Of a stretch of DNA of 64,000 nt, positions 14,526 to 23,001 are shown piece after piece (the first letter of the stretch is position 1; every line of letters begins with the position of its first letter). The notes beneath the pieces are model-generated. The model was not told the origin of the DNA and searched no databases. It was given only the letters and a program-made list of their open reading frames with translations. Source of the stretch: a virus; IMG/VR virus record IMGVR_UViG_3300023202_000247, positions 124,001 to 188,000 of that record; one strand, 5' to 3'. The position numbers and the translations under genes were made by a program.

Positions 14526-16682
14526 ATGCAATCAAAATTAGTAATAGTTGAGTCACCTGCCAAGGCAAAAACGATTGCCAAATATCTTGGTAAAGATTAT
14601 ATAGTTGAATCTACCATTGGGCACATAGCTGATCTATCTACAGGTGGAGTAAACAGACTCGGTGTAGATATCAAAAATGGTTTTACTCCCAAGTATCAAA
14701 TTCTAAAAGATAAGAAAGATCGTGTTGCGGCAATAGTTGATGCTGCTAAACGTAGTAGCAAAGTATATATAGCATCTGACCCTGACAGAGAGGGTGAAGC
14801 TATTGCATGGCATGTTTTGAATGCGATCAAAAATGCTAACAAATCAGTGAAGCGTGTAGAGTTTCAGGAGATTACACCAGCTGCCGTCAAAAAAGGAATC
14901 TCAAACCCACGAGACTTGGATAAAGCATTGTTTGATGCACAACAGGCTCGGCGCGTTTTGGATAGACTCGTAGGCTTTATGGTATCTCCATATTTATGGG
15001 ATGCCTTTGGTCCTGGTCTCAGCGCTGGACGTGTTCAGTCTGTTTGTTTGCGTCTCATCGTTGATAGAGAAATTGAGATAGAAAATTTCAAACCAGATAC
15101 ATACTGGGAAATTTCAGCAACTCTAGAAAAGAATAAAGAAAAATTTGTTGCCAAATACCCAACTAGAATAAAAGATAAAAAGAAATCGGATAACATAAAA
15201 AATGATTTAGATAACAGTACTTTTAAAGTTATCGATGTAAAAAAGAAACCAAAAAAGGTAAATCCATTTCCTCCATTTACCACGTCCAAGTTACAGCAGC
15301 TGGCAAGTAGTAAGTTCAAGTTCAGTGCAAAGAAAACATTGAGTGTTGCTCAGAGCTTGTATGAAGGTGGTCATGTTACCTATATAAGAACAGATTCGAT
15401 TCGTAATAGTCCAGAATCAATTGCTGCTGCTAGGAAATGGTTGAAAGAAAATAAGTTCGAATATCCCAAATCAGCTAATGCTTATAAAGTAAAGGGAGGT
15501 GCGCAGGATGCGCACGAAGCAATTAGACCAACTAGTGTTGAACAAACACCAGAGAACTTCACTGGAACTGCTGACCAAAAAAAGATTTATCAATTGATAT
15601 GGCAAAGATTCGTTGCAAGTCAAATGCCTCCAGCCGAGTATGATACCGTTGCTGTGGTAGTGCAGTCATCAAAAGGTAATCACAAGCTCAAAGCAAACGG
15701 TCAAACATTAAAAAAACCTGGATGGCTCGAAATATCACCAGATGGCGCTTCGAAAAAGGACGTGAAGCTGCCCAATCTAGATGTGGGCGATGAGGTAAAG
15801 CTCACGCCACCCAAGGTTAAAAATGAAAAGAAAGAGACAAAGCCGCCGCCTCGTTATACCGATGCAACGATGGTTCGAGAACTCGAGACTAAAGGAATAG
15901 GCCGTCCATCAACATTTGCCGCTATTTTATCCAAGATTGCAGATCGTAATTATGTGGAAAAGGAAAACAATCACTATATTCCTACAAAAACCGGACGTCA
16001 AATTATCTTAGATTTAACCAAACATTTTTCATTCATGAATTATGATTACACGAAAAATATGGAGGATCAACTTGATAAGATAGGTGAAGGTAAGCTCGAA
16101 TATATTGAAATGATGAATGGTTTCTTTGCTTCATTTGAAGATGAATTACGTAAAGCTCATTTGTCACAATATAAAGATGGTCAAAGTGATTGTGCCAAAT
16201 GTGGTGGAAGAACCATATTAAAATATGGTAAGTATGGATATTATATTGCTTGTATAGATCGTGATTGTAATCATACACAAAGTGTTGAACTTGATGGAGA
16301 TACTATAAAGTATAAACAGTTCAATAAGATTGTTGATGGTATCGAATGTCCCAAGTGCGGAAGCACGATGGCTTATCGTGATGGAAAGTTCGGTCCATTT
16401 TATGCTTGCACAGTTTTTAGTTGTAAAGGTACTAGAAAAGTTCCTTTTGGAAAACAATGCAAACTGTGTGGGAACGAGTTATATTTAATAGTATTCAAAG
16501 CTGGAACTCCAGAATCAAATATGAAGTTAGCTTGCATGGGATATCCAAACTGTAAAAATGTCGAGGATGTTCCGGATGATGCTGAAATAAATTGGGTTGA
16601 CCCAGCAAAAATCAATCCGAAACATAATAAACAAGCAAAAAAGATATTAAAAAATGGGAAGCGAAGAAATAGATCCAAGTAA
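14526..16682 (+). CDS. topA: DNA topoisomerase I (type IA)
   Basis: 718 residues from ATG 14526 (GTG 14517 adds three). The Toprim domain is at the N-terminus (LVIVESPAKAKTIAKYLG; later SDPDREGEAIAWH). The catalytic tyrosine is Tyr286 in YIRTDS, preceded by LYEGGHVT. The strand-passage region ends near residue 560 and three C-terminal zinc modules follow (CAKCGG..., CPKCGSTMAYRDGKFGPFYAC, CKLCGNEL...). The enzyme relaxes negatively supercoiled DNA through a 5'-phosphotyrosine link. Length and order are those of bacterial TopA, which is uncommon in phages. Likely role: superhelicity during phage replication and transcription. Confidence 0.95.
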   Translation: MQSKLVIVESPAKAKTIAKYLGKDYIVESTIGHIADLSTGGVNRLGVDIKNGFTPKYQILKDKKDRVAAIVDAAKRSSKVYIASDPDREGEAIAWHVLNAIKNANKSVKRVEFQEITPAAVKKGISNPRDLDKALFDAQQARRVLDRLVGFMVSPYLWDAFGPGLSAGRVQSVCLRLIVDREIEIENFKPDTYWEISATLEKNKEKFVAKYPTRIKDKKKSDNIKNDLDNSTFKVIDVKKKPKKVNPFPPFTTSKLQQLASSKFKFSAKKTLSVAQSLYEGGHVTYIRTDSIRNSPESIAAARKWLKENKFEYPKSANAYKVKGGAQDAHEAIRPTSVEQTPENFTGTADQKKIYQLIWQRFVASQMPPAEYDTVAVVVQSSKGNHKLKANGQTLKKPGWLEISPDGASKKDVKLPNLDVGDEVKLTPPKVKNEKKETKPPPRYTDATMVRELETKGIGRPSTFAAILSKIADRNYVEKENNHYIPTKTGRQIILDLTKHFSFMNYDYTKNMEDQLDKIGEGKLEYIEMMNGFFASFEDELRKAHLSQYKDGQSDCAKCGGRTILKYGKYGYYIACIDRDCNHTQSVELDGDTIKYKQFNKIVDGIECPKCGSTMAYRDGKFGPFYACTVFSCKGTRKVPFGKQCKLCGNELYLIVFKAGTPESNMKLACMGYPNCKNVEDVPDDAEINWVDPAKINPKHNKQAKKILKNGKRRNRSK

Positions 16683-16944
16683 AAATACAGATGAAGCTAG
16701 GCAAAGAGCAGTTAAATATCTAAAAAATTATCTTGATGAAATAGATGAGTGTAAAAAGTTAGAAGACTTTTTCATATTAGTTTTATCCGTGATGATTTAT
16801 TCCGAGTTGGTCCAAGCCCATTTCATAGATAGCATGGATGATAATGGCCAAGAACAATTGGCTTCTTTGAAAGATATGGCTGACCAAATCAAAAATGATG
16901 TTGTTGCTGGTTATCATAAGCAGGTAAATCAAAAACTTAATTGA
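16654..16944 (+). CDS. Unknown small helical protein
   Basis: 96 residues overlapping the end of topA by 29 bases. Mostly helical, with one hydrophobic helix (FFILVLSVMIYSELVQAHF, about 44-62) that could be buried or membrane-associated. No family was recognised. Confidence 0.55.
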   Translation: MGSEEIDPSKNTDEARQRAVKYLKNYLDEIDECKKLEDFFILVLSVMIYSELVQAHFIDSMDDNGQEQLASLKDMADQIKNDVVAGYHKQVNQKLN

Positions 16945-16955
16945 AAGATTCACAC

Positions 16956-17234
16956 ATGAAGAAGTTTAAAAGTATCAAGCCGGAAACTGTTACTGTAAAG
17001 TTTGTTCCTTTAGAGGTAGAAGTTGATGGTGATCTTGAGAAGGCGTTGAGAAAATTCAAGATTTTATTTCAACGTGATCGAGTAATTGGACAGTTAAAAG
17101 AGCGCAGGTTTTATGAAAAACCATCGGAAAAGAAGCGGCGCAAGCGTAGAGAAGCGTATGGTCGTAGATTAAAAGATGAAATGATGCGTTCTGGAGAATG
17201 GGATAGGACTAGAAATAGAGAAGAAGATGACTGA
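16956..17234 (+). CDS. rpsU: Ribosomal protein bS21, phage-encoded
   Basis: 92 residues from ATG 16956. VEVDGDLEKALRKFKIL (21-37), then VIGQLKERRFYEKPSEKKRR (43-62), then RREAYGRRL match the bS21 pattern: 'ALRRFK...', 'REFYEKP...RKR' and a basic C-terminal helix. bS21 sits near the anti-Shine-Dalgarno end of 16S rRNA and affects initiation. Phage bS21 genes are known from large phages and are thought to swap into host ribosomes and bias them to phage mRNAs. An extra 20-residue N-terminal segment and an acidic/basic C-terminal tail extend the usual 70-residue protein. It overlaps the next gene by 8 bases. Confidence 0.88.
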   Translation: MKKFKSIKPETVTVKFVPLEVEVDGDLEKALRKFKILFQRDRVIGQLKERRFYEKPSEKKRRKRREAYGRRLKDEMMRSGEWDRTRNREEDD

Positions 17235-18126
17235 GCGATCAGCTGTTATACCAGAACATTTGTTGGTGCCGTATGAGCCAGAACATGCGCGGCTCGATAG
17301 GCCGCCGAAGCCGCCATCGCCAAGACAAATGACTCAACTCAAAGTTGCTTTGGAAGATCGTGGACAACAAACTGTACGTCCCGAACAGCAACCCATTGAT
17401 GATAAACCGGTTCCAATAAAAGCTGGATATGGAAATATCCAGCAGGTGAAAAAACAATTTCCAATTTCTAGAAGGAATAATATGAGTAAGTTACCAGTTC
17501 ACGTAGGCATACATGAAGATTTGGAATGGTCTACAAATAATAGCTTTGAAAATAATGATGAAGTAAATATAGATGTTGATCCTTTAAGTATTGGAGAGTT
17601 TGGTGTTGATGGAGACAGTGTAGCTAAAAACTCATCAGAGGATATGAGTACAGAGGTTAATAACTATATCGGTGCTACCGTATCAGATGCAAAAATGAAA
17701 ATTGCATCTGCACGAACTAATGCTGAACTAAATGATATTGCGAGCGACACTTTATCTAAGATAAAAAAATTGATGTCGATGGTTGACAATGATGTAAAAG
17801 ATCATTTTAATGGATGGGATGTTAAAGTTAAAAATGCATTGAGACAGGCCGCAGCTGAAAGAGTTGCAGCTGTCAAGGGGCAAAAACAAGAAGACCAAAG
17901 TGATCGCGCTCCGATGAAAACAGCTACGGAAGAGCAGTCATATGTTCGTCCAGGACAGTATTGTGTAATTTTTAAAGGTCAAACGCAAGCTGTCACATCT
18001 GATTTTAAAAGCATTACGGAATTCTTAGAAGAATTTTTGAGAAAGAATCCAAATGTAAAACTTTCCGATATCTCCGTTTACAAGAGATTAAACTTGGGTT
18101 TTGGTGTTTATGACAGAAGCAAATAA
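17227..18126 (+). CDS. Unknown protein with Pro-rich N-terminus
   Basis: 299 residues, starting inside the end of the bS21 gene. The first 80 residues are proline- and glutamine-rich and probably disordered. Residues 140-220 are helical, and the C-terminal 60 residues (RPGQYCVIFKGQTQAVTSDF ... ISVYKRLNLGFGVY) look like a small beta-rich domain. It could be a virion or scaffolding protein. No family was recognised. Confidence 0.55.
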   Translation: MTERSAVIPEHLLVPYEPEHARLDRPPKPPSPRQMTQLKVALEDRGQQTVRPEQQPIDDKPVPIKAGYGNIQQVKKQFPISRRNNMSKLPVHVGIHEDLEWSTNNSFENNDEVNIDVDPLSIGEFGVDGDSVAKNSSEDMSTEVNNYIGATVSDAKMKIASARTNAELNDIASDTLSKIKKLMSMVDNDVKDHFNGWDVKVKNALRQAAAERVAAVKGQKQEDQSDRAPMKTATEEQSYVRPGQYCVIFKGQTQAVTSDFKSITEFLEEFLRKNPNVKLSDISVYKRLNLGFGVYDRSK

Positions 18127-18391
18127 AAATGTATCAATACTTCAAATCATCCCTGCTGTTAATTGGTTTGCTATATACGAACATAATGCCGCCGTGGATG
18201 CCAATCGTGCTGTACCCATTTTGTGCTGGGCTTTGGTAGACGACGGCAATAGTAAAACAAAGATTGTTGGAATGGTTAATAAAGAGGACTCTTCAGAAAT
18301 TGTTGATGCATCAACGCTTCCAAACTTCGAAGCATATGAGTTGATGGAAGACCGCATGGAAGAGTTTGTAGATTTAAAAACTATGAACTAA
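18110..18391 (+). CDS. Unknown small protein
   Basis: 93 residues from ATG 18110 (TTG 18101 would add three), overlapping the previous gene by 17 bases. Composition is mixed alpha/beta: VSILQIIPAVNWFAIYEHN, then VPILCWALVDDGNSKTKIVG, then an acidic C-terminal helix. It looks like a small soluble domain. No family was recognised. Confidence 0.55.
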   Translation: MTEANKNVSILQIIPAVNWFAIYEHNAAVDANRAVPILCWALVDDGNSKTKIVGMVNKEDSSEIVDASTLPNFEAYELMEDRMEEFVDLKTMN

Positions 18392-18395
18392 ACTA

Positions 18396-19067
18396 ATGAC
18401 CGAGAAAAAAAGAAAAGCGTCTGATGTGTTGTTGGACATCGAGCGTGGTGTCAAAACATTGCTTGGTATATTCAATACTGTTTCTTTTAATCAAAAAGCT
18501 GTGCTCAACAGATTGAACAACCTGGAAGAGAAAATGGATATGCTGCTTGCTGGTAATGTGCAGCCCCAACAACCAAGTGGGCCAAAGATAGTTAATCCGA
18601 ATTTTCCTCAGGCGTCAGCTTCAAAGTATAACTTCCCACCAGAATTTGCAGCTGCGTTGAAAAACTCGACTGGTCAATTTGATGATGGTGTTGGGGAGCA
18701 ACAGGTTGACCCTGGTGAAACTTTGGAAGAGGAAGTTTTTCACAGGGGAGCACGGCGTGGCTTGAGAGACCCCGGCAAACCATCCGTGTCATTTGACAGA
18801 ACTATCGTTAATCAAACGATATTATTCTCGAACGGAGAGGCATTACCTTATGCCGATATAACTATTACAAATAGTTCAGGAAAAAAGGTACTCAAGAGTA
18901 GAACTAATAATAAAGGTAAATGGTCGGCACCTTTACCAACCGGTGGTTATAATGTTTATGTTACTAAAAGGATGGGAAAAGAAGCTGATAAAAATGTCGA
19001 GATCACATATGAAATTGATATACCAAATGCGCAGACCCATAATCTACCAGAGGTCTCAATCAAATAA
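18396..19067 (+). CDS. Coiled-coil protein with C-terminal carboxypeptidase-regulatory/Ig-like domain
   Basis: 223 residues. Residues 1-50 form a helix with coiled-coil character, 55-125 are Pro/Gln/Glu-rich and flexible, and 135-205 read as a beta-sandwich of the CarboxypepD_reg type: QTILFSNGEALPYADITITN, then KSRTNNKGKWSAPLPTGGY, where the NNKGK turn and 'G.Y.V.V.K' strand are typical. Such domains decorate phage virions and tail fibres. A virion-associated role is likely but not shown. It follows the previous stop by 4 bases. Confidence 0.6.
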   Translation: MTEKKRKASDVLLDIERGVKTLLGIFNTVSFNQKAVLNRLNNLEEKMDMLLAGNVQPQQPSGPKIVNPNFPQASASKYNFPPEFAAALKNSTGQFDDGVGEQQVDPGETLEEEVFHRGARRGLRDPGKPSVSFDRTIVNQTILFSNGEALPYADITITNSSGKKVLKSRTNNKGKWSAPLPTGGYNVYVTKRMGKEADKNVEITYEIDIPNAQTHNLPEVSIK

Positions 19068-19106
19068 TAATTCCACTAGTAATTTTGGTGGAGGAGCAGA
19101 AAGTAA

Positions 19107-19331
19107 ATGAAAACAAGTGAGTTAGTGGCCAGGCGTAACGCGAAACGTAACAAGCGTGCGTCAACATCAGCAGAATATGTTGATGGTGTGCTAACGAAAA
19201 GCCAGCAACGCAAATACAAGGTTGTTACTAGAGGTGATTATAATAAACTCAAAAGAAAAGTTGCCTCTTTGAAACGACAGATTGCTGATATGGAAAATAC
19301 TATTGACGAGCTAGATGATCTAGCGGATTGA
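19107..19331 (+). CDS. Small basic coiled-coil protein
   Basis: 74 residues with GGAGGAG about 13 bases upstream of ATG 19107. The N-terminal 45 residues are strongly basic (ARRNAKRNKRA), and residues 47-72 form a heptad-type coiled coil (KLKRKVASLKRQIADMENTI) ending in acidic residues. A small nucleic-acid-binding or oligomerising protein is possible. No family was recognised. Confidence 0.55.
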   Translation: MKTSELVARRNAKRNKRASTSAEYVDGVLTKSQQRKYKVVTRGDYNKLKRKVASLKRQIADMENTIDELDDLAD

Positions 19332-19349
19332 AGGGTGGTGATATCTTAA

Positions 19350-19742
19350 ATGAAATTAGTATTGGCTTCATACTTTCAACCTGATAATCATGGTACCGGT
19401 CGAAAACTAGGCATCTCTCCAAGTAAACCAGATAGTGTGGAGAGCGATGGTGTATTCGAGCCATTGAGCCCTGGACAATTGTATTGGGATTATCATTATG
19501 AAAAGAATTTCAAAGCTGAAGAAGCGGGCGAAACTTTTGTAACGAAGTTTACCGAGCAATGTAATTCTTTTGTAAAAGATGTGATCAAACAGGCAGAATC
19601 TTCCGGTAAAACTCCACAAGAATTATTGCCATTTAGTGACGGTGACACATTGTTGAGTTGGGAGTTGGAGGGCCATCTTACTTATCGAAGAATCGTGGCA
19701 AACGCATTGCGTGAACTCGGTTATGAGGTAGAAGAGAAATGA
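19350..19742 (+). CDS. DUF488-like protein
   Basis: 130 residues. The start KLVLASYFQPDNHGTGRKLG and the end TLLSWELEGHLTYRRIVANA...LGYEVEE fit the two ends of DUF488 proteins, where the second motif is usually LLCYE...CHR..VA..L. Here the Cys-His part is replaced by Ser/Tyr. DUF488 has no settled biochemical role; links to DNA glycosylase-like folds have been suggested. It overlaps the next gene by 4 bases. The assignment is by pattern and moderately sure. Confidence 0.5.
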   Translation: MKLVLASYFQPDNHGTGRKLGISPSKPDSVESDGVFEPLSPGQLYWDYHYEKNFKAEEAGETFVTKFTEQCNSFVKDVIKQAESSGKTPQELLPFSDGDTLLSWELEGHLTYRRIVANALRELGYEVEEK

Positions 19743-20098
19743 AGAAAAATCTTGCGGCAAAGGTTAACAGGCTGAGTCGTCGGATATCATCTCTCACCAG
19801 GGATCTGGATAGAATAGTCTTGAAGCATGACAAACTCCGACCGCCAGGCGGTATCGAAGGAGCCGCCCAATGGCTCGAGTCGATGCCAATCGAGGACTTG
19901 AACGAGAGTTTGAATTATGATAGAGGCATCTATCCAGATCGCCTGAGCTTACCCGCATTGTATGAAAAGTCTAGACTCAAGCGTTTATACGATGAAAAAA
20001 CTTCAGAAATTGAAGCAGTGATCAGTAAGAGAACTGAAATTGAGTGCGATATCATTCTGGAAAAGATTGAAAAGATTCAATTGAAACCCGAAGAATGA
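19739..20098 (+). CDS. Unknown coiled-coil protein
   Basis: 119 residues. N-terminal and C-terminal segments are long charged helices with coiled-coil spacing (KVNRLSRRISSLTRDLDRIV; KTSEIEAVISKRTEIECDII), joined by a short Pro/Gly-containing middle. It starts at an ATGA overlap with the DUF488-like gene and overlaps the methyltransferase gene by 4 bases, so it is co-translated with both. No function can be assigned. Confidence 0.55.
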   Translation: MKKNLAAKVNRLSRRISSLTRDLDRIVLKHDKLRPPGGIEGAAQWLESMPIEDLNESLNYDRGIYPDRLSLPALYEKSRLKRLYDEKTSEIEAVISKRTEIECDIILEKIEKIQLKPEE

Positions 20099-20778
20099 AA
20101 TATAATATCATCGTTGCAGATCCTCCCTGGAGGTATTCCGATAAATTGAAACATTCCCGTGTAAAGCGCGGGGCTGCTTCGCATTATACGGAAATGGATA
20201 ACAATGCAATTGTTGAATTAGATGTGCAATCAATTGCAGCAAAAAACGCTGTACTTGCATTGTGGTGTACATCATCACACATACCGTATGGTATCCAAGC
20301 CGTTGAAGCGTGGGGTTTCGAGTACAAACAGATGTGTTCTTGGGTTAAGACCAAGAAATCTGCTTTTAATAAACTCATCAAACAGTGTAAGAAAAACCCA
20401 GCCGAGTCAAAAACATTTATTGCAGAATACGATTTGAATGATTCAATAAAAATGAATATGGGTCGTATTTTTCGACTATCGCAAGAATTTATAATCATTG
20501 GAACTCGCGGTAACGTTCAGCCACTTATCAAAAACAAATCCCAACTATCTGTCATGATGTATTGTCCAGCTGGATTAAAGCACTCAGAAAAGCCAGAATT
20601 ACTGCAAGATAGATTAGAGGCTATTTTTCCATCTAAGCGTTTGAAAAGGCTAGAGATGTTTGCGCGACGAGTTCGTCCGGGGTGGGAATGTGTTGGTAAT
20701 GAATGCACGGATTCTCGCGGGGAAGATATCCGTGATTCGATTCTACGATTGAAAAACAACATTAAGTTTAATGGATAA
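20095..20778 (+). CDS. MT-A70-family N6-adenine methyltransferase
   Basis: 227 residues. DPPW (9-12) follows a strand (KYNIIVA) as in the MT-A70 family, HYTEM is at about 31-35, and a LALWCTSSHIPYG block (about 54-66) corresponds to the AdoMet-binding side. C-terminal HSEKPELLQDRLEAIFP and KRLEMFARRVRPGWECVGNE are the standard family end. The enzyme transfers a methyl group from AdoMet to N6 of adenine in DNA (or RNA in other branches). It has no target-recognition domain. HNH genes follow directly. Likely role: protecting phage DNA from host restriction, or regulation. Confidence 0.9.
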   Translation: MKYNIIVADPPWRYSDKLKHSRVKRGAASHYTEMDNNAIVELDVQSIAAKNAVLALWCTSSHIPYGIQAVEAWGFEYKQMCSWVKTKKSAFNKLIKQCKKNPAESKTFIAEYDLNDSIKMNMGRIFRLSQEFIIIGTRGNVQPLIKNKSQLSVMMYCPAGLKHSEKPELLQDRLEAIFPSKRLKRLEMFARRVRPGWECVGNECTDSRGEDIRDSILRLKNNIKFNG

Positions 20779-20786
20779 TATGACCA

Positions 20787-21320
20787 GTGTTAAAAACTCT
20801 ATTATTAGATTCATCGTATCAAACGATATCATTTATTTCAATTAGAAAACTGATTAAACTTGTTGTAAAAGATAAAGTTGATATAATTTCTAGTTGGGAT
20901 AGAAAGTTGCGTTGGGGAGCTGGTGATATGTTTCATCCTTCCGTGGTACGTCTCAAGCATTATATACAGAAACACAGAACTCACGCAAAGTTCAATCGTA
21001 GAGGTGTGTTTAGGCGTGACATGTATGTTTGTCAGTACTGTTCGTGCACTGTTAGTCCTTCGAAGGCAACCCTCGATCACGTGTTGCCTTTGAGTAAAGG
21101 TGGTAAAGGAACATGGGAAAACTGTGTAACATCGTGTAAACCGTGTAATGAAAAGAAGGCAAACCGGACGCCAGAACAGGCAAATATGAAGCTTTTGAGA
21201 AAGCCGGGCCGCCCCAAAAAGACCTTGGTAAACGAGTATATGTTGACTCGTCCAAAGCATGATGACTGGAACCTTTACTTTCCAGAGGTAGAATTGTCTC
21301 AGCATCGTGACCATACATAG
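20787..21320 (+). CDS. HNH endonuclease
   Basis: 177 residues from GTG 20787. The C-terminal HNH fold has CQYCSC ... ATLDHVLPLSKGGKGTWENCV ... CKPCNEKK, that is, two zinc-binding CxxC pairs around the DH and N residues. The N-terminal LLLDSSYQTISFISIRKLI block matches the common bacterial HNH family whose members start 'VLVLN.SYEPL'. Such proteins cut DNA; in phages they may be homing nucleases, host-DNA degraders or packaging helpers. It sits 9 bases after the adenine methyltransferase. Confidence 0.85.
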   Translation: MLKTLLLDSSYQTISFISIRKLIKLVVKDKVDIISSWDRKLRWGAGDMFHPSVVRLKHYIQKHRTHAKFNRRGVFRRDMYVCQYCSCTVSPSKATLDHVLPLSKGGKGTWENCVTSCKPCNEKKANRTPEQANMKLLRKPGRPKKTLVNEYMLTRPKHDDWNLYFPEVELSQHRDHT

Positions 21321-21344
21321 CATTATTCTCGTATTATCTATACG

Positions 21345-21524
21345 ATGTACATTGCGAAAACGAAAAATTCCAACTGTGATGCATGTAGTGCCGAAGTGTT
21401 TGTAAAAGAACTTCGTGTTGCGAAGTTGTCATCGTTTGGCAAGATTAAGCTATGCAAGGCTTGTTACCAGGCTGATGCTGGTACATCGTATAAGCAAGCA
21501 GCTGATATGCTCAAGAAATCATAA
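21345..21524 (+). CDS. Small zinc-ribbon protein
   Basis: 59 residues with two CxxC pairs (CDAC at 11-14 and CKAC at 37-40), the spacing of a minimal zinc ribbon. It sits between two HNH genes and its stop overlaps the next start (TAATG). The intact frame, the cysteine pattern and the coupling support a real gene. Function unknown; nucleic-acid or protein binding is typical for isolated ribbons. Confidence 0.6.
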   Translation: MYIAKTKNSNCDACSAEVFVKELRVAKLSSFGKIKLCKACYQADAGTSYKQAADMLKKS

Positions 21525-21925
21525 TGTATTTCGATAGACAATACGATTATTATTATCTACGTTGGGCCGAACAGGTAAAGCAACGTGATCGTTTTACTTG
21601 TCAGATATGTAAGCGTAGAGGTGGTGAACTGAATGCTCATCACATGAATGCTTGGAATATCTTTACCAAGGAACGTTACGATTTGAGAAATGGTATTACA
21701 CTGTGTCGTAATTGTCACAGTCAGTTTCATGATTTGTATGGATATGGTGGTAATACCAAGTTACAGTTTGCTGAGTACAGATTGATTAGTGAAGTAATTC
21801 TCGACTCGCTTCTTAAAAAATCAAAAGTCGAGCAGGCGACTCGAGAGATCATATCAGAGTTGGAGGGGAAGCCCTTATCTGATGAGCAAGACACCGAAAA
21901 GAAAATTAGTTCGTACACCTGTTGA
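21524..21925 (+). CDS. HNH endonuclease, compact
   Basis: 133 residues. CQIC...LNAHHMNAWNIF...ITLCRNCHSQFHDLYG is a complete HNH/zinc pattern with the double His and CxxCH seen in phage HNH nucleases. The C-terminal 50 residues are helical and do not match a known DNA-binding domain. It starts at a TAATG overlap with the ribbon gene. It may be a free-standing homing nuclease or part of a host-DNA attack set with the adjacent HNH and methyltransferase genes. Confidence 0.85.
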   Translation: MYFDRQYDYYYLRWAEQVKQRDRFTCQICKRRGGELNAHHMNAWNIFTKERYDLRNGITLCRNCHSQFHDLYGYGGNTKLQFAEYRLISEVILDSLLKKSKVEQATREIISELEGKPLSDEQDTEKKISSYTC

Positions 21926-22097
21926 GTTGGAAGCACTCGAAGCCCTTGTGAAAGAAGCACGAGCCGTGACAGCCAAGCTCGATACGAATCGGTGTGCTTT
22001 CTTCATTCATCCTAACGAGCTGAAAAAGCTTAGCAAAGCAGTAGATTATCTAGATAAGTTAGAATCAATGAGGGGTCCTAAGTGTCAAAAAAGTTAA
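21882..22097 (+). CDS. Unknown small protein
   Basis: 71 residues overlapping the end of the HNH gene by 44 bases in a different frame. It is helical and charged, beginning with a basic MSKTPKRK segment, then ELEALEALVKEARAV and a second helix (KKLSKAVDYLDKLES). The long overlap lowers confidence, but the composition is protein-like and no other frame covers 21926-22081. Function unknown. Confidence 0.5.
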   Translation: MSKTPKRKLVRTPVELEALEALVKEARAVTAKLDTNRCAFFIHPNELKKLSKAVDYLDKLESMRGPKCQKS

Positions 22098-22459
22098 CAC
22101 CTACAATTTTGTATAATAGATCAAGAGATATTTGTCTGAAACTTAAGCAATTTAGGGAAATGTTGAGAAATAATTTTGCTGGAGCTGATATTGAAGTTAT
22201 CTCATTATATAGTGACGACTCCATTTCTATTTCTCTAAATAGATTTATAAAAGATTCTACTAGATTTACAGTCGAGCTTGTTGTTGATAAAGATAGTGTA
22301 TCGCTTAATGATCCTGAATTAAGCACTCCTATCATTCTAGACTTAGATGATAGAGATAGGTTTATTAAACAAATGTTAGATATCATGAATGTGCCTGTTT
22401 TTATAGCTGAGTGTGTAAATCGTATGTATCTCGAGGAGACGAAATGGGAAAAAGTTTGA
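22082..22459 (+). CDS. Unknown protein
   Basis: 125 residues from GTG 22082, overlapping the gene on each side. Pattern: an N-terminal helix, three or four beta strands (IEVISLYSDDSISISL; FTVELVVDKDSVSL), then a C-terminal helix. A compact alpha/beta domain is likely. No family or active site was recognised. Confidence 0.55.
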   Translation: MSKKLTPTILYNRSRDICLKLKQFREMLRNNFAGADIEVISLYSDDSISISLNRFIKDSTRFTVELVVDKDSVSLNDPELSTPIILDLDDRDRFIKQMLDIMNVPVFIAECVNRMYLEETKWEKV

Positions 22460-22998
22460 TTCCAGAGTTTAAGTTTTGTTTAGAAGAAGGCTGTGGGGAA
22501 GAGTTTCTTCCATTTAGAAGCGAACCAACAGCGACCGGCTGGGATGTCAAAGCAGCAGTAGACTTGAAACTGTTACCTTTCCAAAAAGCATTGATACCTT
22601 TGGGCATCAAATGTTTTGCACCACCAGGGTGGTGGCTCGAGTTGCGTGCAAGGTCTTCCACTTTTGCAAAGAAAGACTTGCATTCTTTGTACGGTGTGAT
22701 TGATAACGGTTACGAAGGTTCAATCAAATTCGCATGTCAGTATCTTCCGGAGTTGAAACTCGAACTCGGCACTAGCTTTGGTTTTGGGATTCCAATACAA
22801 GATCCCAAAACGGTTTATGCCAATTGTGCTGAAGCACCCTTATTGGAAATAAAAAAGGGAGACAAGATTGGACAACTCGTTCCGTGTAAGTTGGAAACGA
22901 TGAATGTTAAGAATGTGTCCGCTCAAGAATTTGACTTACTCTGTAAGGAAAGAGATGGTCAGAGGGGTTTGGGCGGTTTTGGATCGACAGGAAATTGA
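22444..22998 (+). CDS. dut: dUTPase (trimeric type)
   Basis: 184 residues from ATG 22444 (GAGGAGACG just upstream). All five motifs are present: ATGWDVKAA (about 31-39), ELRARSSTF (about 66-74), GVIDNGYEGSIKF (about 83-95), KGDKIGQLVP (about 140-149) and RGLGGFGSTG at the C-terminus. It hydrolyses dUTP to dUMP and pyrophosphate, keeping uracil out of phage DNA and feeding dTMP synthesis. It is about 30 residues longer than typical dUTPases because of an insertion around 100-130. It precedes MazG-like and barrel genes, suggesting a nucleotide-pool cluster. Confidence 0.93.
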   Translation: MGKSLIPEFKFCLEEGCGEEFLPFRSEPTATGWDVKAAVDLKLLPFQKALIPLGIKCFAPPGWWLELRARSSTFAKKDLHSLYGVIDNGYEGSIKFACQYLPELKLELGTSFGFGIPIQDPKTVYANCAEAPLLEIKKGDKIGQLVPCKLETMNVKNVSAQEFDLLCKERDGQRGLGGFGSTGN

Positions 22999-23001
22999 AA
23001 A

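Noticed and set aside
22401-22661. Minus-strand frame across the dUTPase start
   Set aside because: Shadow of the dUTPase gene, whose five motifs are complete on the plus strand.
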